From positions 1 to 18,826 of the forward strand of contig QFPD01000005.1 of assembly GCA_003248845.1 (NCBI GenBank): 18,826 bases of DNA, written 5' to 3'. Under the pieces are notes generated by a model that was not told the origin of the DNA, made no database searches, and worked only from the letters and a program-made list of their open reading frames with translations. The first letter of the stretch is position 1. Each line of letters opens with the position of its first letter. This stretch comes from Microbacterium sp. (lineage in GTDB: Bacteria; Actinomycetota; Actinomycetes; Actinomycetales; Microbacteriaceae). Positions 15,837 through 18,826 of the stretch are shown one piece after another. A program made the translations under genes and the position numbers.

Positions 15837-16169
15837 CACCTGTGCGTCGGGGGTCCGGAGTGCTTCCCGCACGCTCGCGGCGACCCGCTCGGCGATGTCG
15901 CCGACCCGGCCGCCCGCGATGCCGATGCTCACGGTCGCTTCCCACGTCTCCCCGCGTCGCTCCACGAGGCTGTACGTCGTCGTCGCCGCTGCCACCGCTC
16001 CTCCGAGGCGCCACAGCCGTTGCGGCAGGCTGCGCGCGAAGTACAGCTCTTCGACACCGGGCACGGAGCGGGCGGCGGCATCCACGTCGGCTTCGACACG
16101 TACCGCCGGATCGACCGCGGGATCGACCGCCGGGACCACCTCTTCGGGGATGATGGACGGGTCGCTCAT
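15804..16169 (-). CDS. Asp23-like protein, small (121 aa)
   Basis: A 121-residue protein without membrane segments. It has an acidic, Pro/Ala-rich N-terminus (residues 1-28, including PAVDPAVDPAV). An Asp23-type core follows, with the VPGVEELY motif (about 37-44) and alternating strands ending in DAQVTVRVSRIT. It resembles the Asp23/Gls24 (DUF322) fold but is divergent. The ATG at 16169 overlaps the stop of the upstream gene in ATGA and has GGAGGAGGAG just upstream, so it is co-translated with the sigma factor operon. The role is probably envelope or alkaline stress, by analogy with S. aureus Asp23. Its last codons lie inside the terminator stem shared with pckG. A generic hypothetical protein is the alternative call. 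Confidence 0.75.
   Translation of the reverse strand: MSDPSIIPEEVVPAVDPAVDPAVRVEADVDAAARSVPGVEELYFARSLPQRLWRLGGAVAAATTTYSLVERRGETWEATVSIGIAGGRVGDIAERVAASVREALRTPDAQVTVRVSRITSA
16103..16138. repeat. Three tandem 12-base units in the Asp23-like gene
   Basis: Two near-identical 12-base units (CCGCCGGATCGA and CCGCGGGATCGA) and a diverged third encode the PAVD repeats of the N-terminal tail. Copy changes would stay in frame and would only alter tail length. Confidence 0.5.
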
Positions 16170-16738
16170 CGCTCCTCCTCCGTCGGCCGCACCGAGTCGA
16201 CGACGACGTCGATCGCGCCCACCGCCCAGTCCGTGTGCTCCTCCAGCGCACGCCGCACCCGCGCGCGCACGTCGTCGGCGACCGTGACGAGACGGGTTCC
16301 GTACAGCGCACTGATCGTGAGGCGCACCTCCAGTCGTCCGCCCATTCCCGTCGCGGCGTCCGCCTCGAGTTCGACCTGCACCCGCTCCACGAGCACGCCG
16401 GCGACGGCATCGCCCGCTTCGCGCACGAGACCCCGCACGGCGCCCTCCGTCACCACGACGCGGACGGGCGCCGCGTCTACGACGGGCAGATCCCGACCCG
16501 CCCGCGACTCCCGGGCCACCTCGCCGAGGATCTGCTGGAACCACGATTCCGGCACCTCGCGCGGTGCGTCGTGCTCGACGAGCTCGCGCGACAGCGCTCC
16601 GAGCCGGCTCATCGAATCGAGCATCGCGCGGCATTCCGGGTCTCCGTCGATCTCGGGGATCGCAGGGGTCCGCCCCCGCTCCTCATACGCAGCGAGCTGT
16701 TCGAGGGTGTGCCCCGACGCGCCGATCGTTTCCGTCAT
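16166..16738 (-). CDS. Asp23-like protein with anti-sigma-like N-terminal segment
   Basis: A 190-residue soluble protein placed directly after the ECF sigma factor gene (8-base gap). Residues 10-82 are helical and charged, with the stretch LEQLAAYEERGRTPAIP-E followed by DPECRAML. This recalls the short N-terminal helices of anti-sigma factors but lacks the HxxxCxxC zinc motif; only His10 and Cys36 are present. Residues about 85-185 have the Asp23/DUF322 pattern (VVVTEGAVRGLVREA, then VRLTISALYG and a final VDVVVDSV-like strand). The ATG at 16738 is chosen because the frame upstream of it overlaps sigma. The stop overlaps the next start in ATGA. Sigma-factor control is inferred from position and from the N-terminal segment only. 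Confidence 0.75.
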   Translation of the reverse strand: MTETIGASGHTLEQLAAYEERGRTPAIPEIDGDPECRAMLDSMSRLGALSRELVEHDAPREVPESWFQQILGEVARESRAGRDLPVVDAAPVRVVVTEGAVRGLVREAGDAVAGVLVERVQVELEADAATGMGGRLEVRLTISALYGTRLVTVADDVRARVRRALEEHTDWAVGAIDVVVDSVRPTEEER

Positions 16739-16746
16739 GTCGCCCG

Positions 16747-17292
16747 TCACCTCCACTCCTGCATACGCTCGTAGATCGTCGCTCGCGCTCGCGCCAGTCG
16801 TCCTCGGACGGCGGTCTGCGAGACGCCGAGCTCGCGTGCGATCTCGTCGTAGTCGTAGCCGCTCACCTCTCGCAGCAGCCACACCGCGCGCTGCGCCGAC
16901 GGCAGGTCGTCGAGCACGCGACGGAGCATCTCCAATTGGGAGGATGCCACGGCGGACTCCTCCGGCCGCGGCTCACGCGCCTCGGGCTCGGCGGTGTCGA
17001 TCGGAGACGACGGTCGGTGAGACCGCAGCCGATCCGTCGCTTTGCGCGCGACGATCGTCGACATCCAGGCGCGTACCCGGCTGGGTTCGCGCAGTTCCGG
17101 GAGCTGGCGCCAGGCGACGATGAGCGCTTCCTGCACGCAGTCGTCGGCGTCGGCGCGCGACCCGAGCATTCTCGTCGCGAAGCCGATCAGATAGCTGCTG
17201 TGGCGTCGGACGAGGACGGCGAACGCTCGCTCATCGCCGTCCGCGGCGCGCTCGGCGAGGATCGCGTCCTCGACATCACCGAGTGTGTCCAC
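16747..17292 (-). CDS. ECF-type RNA polymerase sigma factor
   Basis: A 181-residue sigma-70 family factor with only regions 2 and 4. Region 2 (about 22-90) includes the DADDCVQEALIVAWRQL core-binding and -10 segment. A charged Pro/Glu-rich linker follows. Region 4 (about 125-178) has LPSAQRAVWLLREVSGYDYDEIARELGVSQ, the -35 helix-turn-helix. The GTG at 17292 is chosen because GGGGAG lies 4-5 bases upstream and the protein then begins near region 2; an in-frame extension to 17466 is low-complexity and unlike sigma. It is the first gene of a leftward operon with two Asp23-like genes and is divergent from a rightward Asp23 operon. It probably drives this stress island. Confidence 0.93.
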   Translation of the reverse strand: MDTLGDVEDAILAERAADGDERAFAVLVRRHSSYLIGFATRMLGSRADADDCVQEALIVAWRQLPELREPSRVRAWMSTIVARKATDRLRSHRPSSPIDTAEPEAREPRPEESAVASSQLEMLRRVLDDLPSAQRAVWLLREVSGYDYDEIARELGVSQTAVRGRLARARATIYERMQEWR

Positions 17293-17347
17293 CGTGCTCC
17301 CCGTTGCCGTCCCCGCGGACGCGGCTGCGCCGCATCCGCATCCGAAT

Positions 17348-17375
17348 CTCGCATGTGGATCGCGCGCGATGCGAG
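17348..17375. promoter_or_regulatory. Inverted repeat upstream of sigma gene
   Basis: CTCGCAT and ATGCGAG form 7-bp perfect arms around a 14-base centre that contains CGCGCGCG. It lies about 56-83 bases upstream of the sigma GTG, in its leader or promoter. Function is unknown. Confidence 0.3.
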
Positions 17376-17434
17376 GGGTTGCCGCCGGAGGGCGCGTGCG
17401 GTAGCGCGCGGCCCGGGTGTTCAGCGAACTGCCA

Positions 17435-17475
17435 GGAAACCGAGCGTGACGAATCGTGCCCGTCACCCGTCATAC
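17435..17475 (+). promoter_or_regulatory. Candidate ECF promoter/operator region for the Asp23 operon
   Basis: GGAAAC (17435-17440) resembles an ECF -35 element. CGTC occurs at 17461 and CGTCAT at 17468, but the spacing from GGAAAC is longer than the usual 16-17 bases. The same stretch holds a dyad, GTGACG and CGTCAC separated by 9 bases (17446-17466). Read as a regulatory region with low confidence in the exact elements. Confidence 0.35.
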
Positions 17476-17518
17476 CCGTGAACGACCTCTTCGAGAGGCG
17501 CAGGAAAGGAATCGCATC

Positions 17519-17950
17519 ATGGCAGCTACGAACACCCCCACGACGTCCACCTCGTCGACCACCGTCATCGCGGGCGGCGGCAAGACCGTCATCGTCGACC
17601 CGGTCATCGCGAAGATCGCCGGTATCGCGGCCTCGTCGGTGCCCGGCGTACACGCCCTCGGCGGCGGAGCGGCCCGCGTGATCGGCTCGATCCGCGAGGC
17701 CGTCGGCGCGAAGGACCTCGGTCAGGGCGTGAACGTCGAGGTCGGCGAGACACAGGTCGCCGCTGACATCACGATCGTCGCCGAGTACCCCGAGCAGCTG
17801 CAGCGCGTGGCATCCGGTGTGCGCGCCGCCGTCGCCGATGCCATCACCGAGCTCGCCGGCATGGAGGTCACCGAGGTCAACGTCACCATCGTCGACGTCC
17901 ACATCCCCGGCGACGACGAGACCGCTCCCGAGCCGGAGCGCGTGAAGTGA
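17519..17950 (+). CDS. Asp23/Gls24 family envelope stress response protein
   Basis: A 143-residue protein with the canonical Asp23 (DUF322) domain. A Thr/Ser-rich N-terminus (1-20) is followed by TVIVDPVIAKIAGIAASSVPGVHAL (the hallmark helix and VPGV turn), an ADITIVAEYPEQLQRVASGVRAAV segment, and a final VTEVNVTIVDVHI strand. The tail is acidic. The ATG at 17519 has GGAAAGGA 8 bases upstream. It overlaps the next gene in GTGA, so it heads a co-translated operon with a DUF2273-like membrane protein and further genes. In S. aureus, Asp23 is tethered to the membrane by AmaP and protects the envelope. The same role is inferred here. Confidence 0.93.
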   Translation: MAATNTPTTSTSSTTVIAGGGKTVIVDPVIAKIAGIAASSVPGVHALGGGAARVIGSIREAVGAKDLGQGVNVEVGETQVAADITIVAEYPEQLQRVASGVRAAVADAITELAGMEVTEVNVTIVDVHIPGDDETAPEPERVK

Positions 17951-18144
17951 CCGGGACGTCTCCGACGGTCTGGGGCGCGGCGGCGGGCGTGATCCTCGCG
18001 TTCGCCGCCCTCGCCTTCGGGTTCTGGGGCATGATCCTCGTCGCCGTGCTCGGCGCGATCGGCGCGCTCGTCGGGGCAGCGGTGTCCGGCCGCATCGACC
18101 TGCGTGCCGCCGTGGATGCCGCGCGGGGCCGGCGGGTGGGCTGA
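17947..18144 (+). CDS. Small two-helix membrane protein, DUF2273-like
   Basis: A 65-residue protein with two adjacent hydrophobic segments (about residues 8-25 and 27-48) separated by a short FGFWG turn, and a basic C-terminus (AARGRRVG). DUF2273 proteins regularly sit beside Asp23 genes and are thought to be membrane partners of the complex. The GTG at 17947 overlaps the Asp23 stop by 4 bases (GTGA), so there is no independent ribosome binding site to speak of and coupling is expected. Confidence 0.85.
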   Translation: MTGTSPTVWGAAAGVILAFAALAFGFWGMILVAVLGAIGALVGAAVSGRIDLRAAVDAARGRRVG

Positions 18145-18146
18145 AC

Positions 18147-18461
18147 GTGGACGCGGCATCGCTCCCGGGCACCGTCACCATCGCTGCGCGGGCGTACCAG
18201 CGCATCGCGCAGGCCGTCCTCGCCGAGGAGCTCCGTGTGCCGCCGCGTGAGGTGCGCGCCCGTGTGCGCGACGAGCGCGGCGCGCTCGGGCTCGAGCTCG
18301 AGAGCGGAATCCCCGACGACGACGCGTCCGTGGCGATTCGGGCAACGGACGCGCGGGCACGGACGGCGGAGCGCACGGCGGAGCTCACCGGAGCGCGCGT
18401 GGCGAACGCCCGACTGCGCATCACCCACCTCGTTTCCACACCACACAGGAGGCTCTCGTGA
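18147..18461 (+). CDS. Degenerate Asp23-like protein (104 aa)
   Basis: A 104-residue protein not firmly recognised. It starts at GTG 18147, two bases after the previous stop. The pattern GTVTIAARAYQRIAQAVLAEEL, then VRARVRDERGALGLELE and a terminal VANARLRITHLV strand, follows the strand-helix-strand order of an Asp23 domain but lacks the VPGV turn. No membrane segment is present. Position between a DUF2273-like gene and a membrane protein gene supports a role in the same complex. It overlaps the next gene in GTGA. A hypothetical protein call is the safe alternative. Confidence 0.65.
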   Translation: MDAASLPGTVTIAARAYQRIAQAVLAEELRVPPREVRARVRDERGALGLELESGIPDDDASVAIRATDARARTAERTAELTGARVANARLRITHLVSTPHRRLS

Positions 18462-18826
18462 CCGATCGGATCACCTCGCCGTCGGCAACCGCGCTGACGA
18501 CGGCGCCGCAGCCCACGGGCGCGGCCCGCGGCGCCGCACGGCGCCTGCGCGGCCGTTCCCGGAGCGTGTGGGCGTCCGTCGCGCTGCTTCTCGCGGCTGC
18601 GGCGGCGGGGCTCCTCGGCGCCGAAGCCGCGCTGTACGCGCTCGGGCGTCCGCCCTTCTTGGCGTCGCCCGAGCAGATCCGTGCGGCGCTCCGCGACGGT
18701 GGCACCCCCGCCGTCGTCGTCGCGGCGACCGCGACGGTGCTCGGCCTCCTGAGCCTGTGGGGTGCGGTCGCTCCCGGCCGCACCCACCGACGTGCTCTCA
18801 CCGCCGGGCGTGCACCGCTCGTCGTG
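18458..18826 (+). CDS. Two-helix membrane protein of the Asp23 operon (DUF6286/AmaP-like), 3'-truncated
   Basis: An open frame of 123 residues that runs off the window end. It starts at GTG 18458, overlapping the previous stop by 4 bases, with AGGAGG 5 bases upstream. A basic N-terminus (RGAARRLRGRSR) precedes a first hydrophobic helix (about 36-58). A hydrophilic loop and a second helix (about 79-100) follow, then a basic stretch. Two helices near the N-terminus with a cytosolic C-terminal domain is the layout of AmaP, the Asp23 membrane anchor, and of actinobacterial DUF6286 proteins. The name rests on layout and operon position, since the C-terminal domain is not visible. Confidence 0.75.
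   Translation, partial: MTDRITSPSATALTTAPQPTGAARGAARRLRGRSRSVWASVALLLAAAAAGLLGAEAALYALGRPPFLASPEQIRAALRDGGTPAVVVAATATVLGLLSLWGAVAPGRTHRRALTAGRAPLVV

Noticed and set aside
17293..17466. N-terminal extension of the sigma factor with a Cys/Gly-rich stretch
   Set aside because: It is low-complexity, unlike sigma region 2 flanks, and the GTG at 17292 has a clear ribosome binding site.
1..18826. tRNA, rRNA, CRISPR, transposase, phage integrase or attachment site
   Set aside because: No regular repeat-spacer pattern, terminal inverted repeats, recombinase motif or tRNA-like cloverleaf was seen on either strand.

Overview
The window is about 70% G+C, with tight gene packing, GTG starts, 1- to 4-base stop/start overlaps and an IdeR/DtxR-type iron box. 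It carries a RamB-type regulator beside a GTP-dependent PEP carboxykinase. This points to a high-GC actinobacterium, most likely Microbacteriaceae (Microbacterium-like). That placement is inferred from style and gene content, not from a marker gene. No rRNA, tRNA, CRISPR, insertion sequence or prophage signal was seen, and no stretch over 300 bases lacks a gene.

Layout. (1) Bases 1-3895 are a small aromatic-acid module: a 5'-truncated MHS-type MFS transporter (+), an IclR regulator (-) and a divergent flavin hydroxylase of the phenol hydroxylase/3-hydroxybenzoate 4-hydroxylase class (+). Two dyads sit in the regulator/hydroxylase promoter. (2) Bases 3915-7458 (-) hold a thiamine-diphosphate enzyme of unknown substrate followed by a CPA1 Na+/H+ antiporter. 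(3) Bases 7628-8698 (+) encode a winged-helix AlkZ/YcaQ-like protein with the QxQ motif. (4) Bases 8711-12212 (-) are a complete efeUOB iron uptake operon with translational coupling and an iron box at its head. (5) Bases 12312-15763 are ramB (-) and pckG (+), divergent, so that an acetyl-CoA/acetate-type regulator sits next to the gluconeogenic entry enzyme. ramB looks leaderless. (6) From 15804 to the window end lies an envelope-stress island. An ECF sigma factor with two Asp23-like genes is transcribed leftward. An Asp23/Gls24 protein, a DUF2273-like small membrane protein, a degenerate Asp23-like protein and a truncated two-helix membrane protein are transcribed rightward.

The least explained items are three. 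First, the sigma factor is followed by a protein that joins an anti-sigma-like N-terminal segment to an Asp23 domain, inside a cluster with several Asp23 paralogues. Second, the heptamer GGATGCC is strongly over-represented: about 40 copies on both strands by eye, against roughly 4-5 expected from base composition. Third, a 23-position terminator-like stem downstream of pckG overlaps the last codons of the convergent Asp23-like gene.
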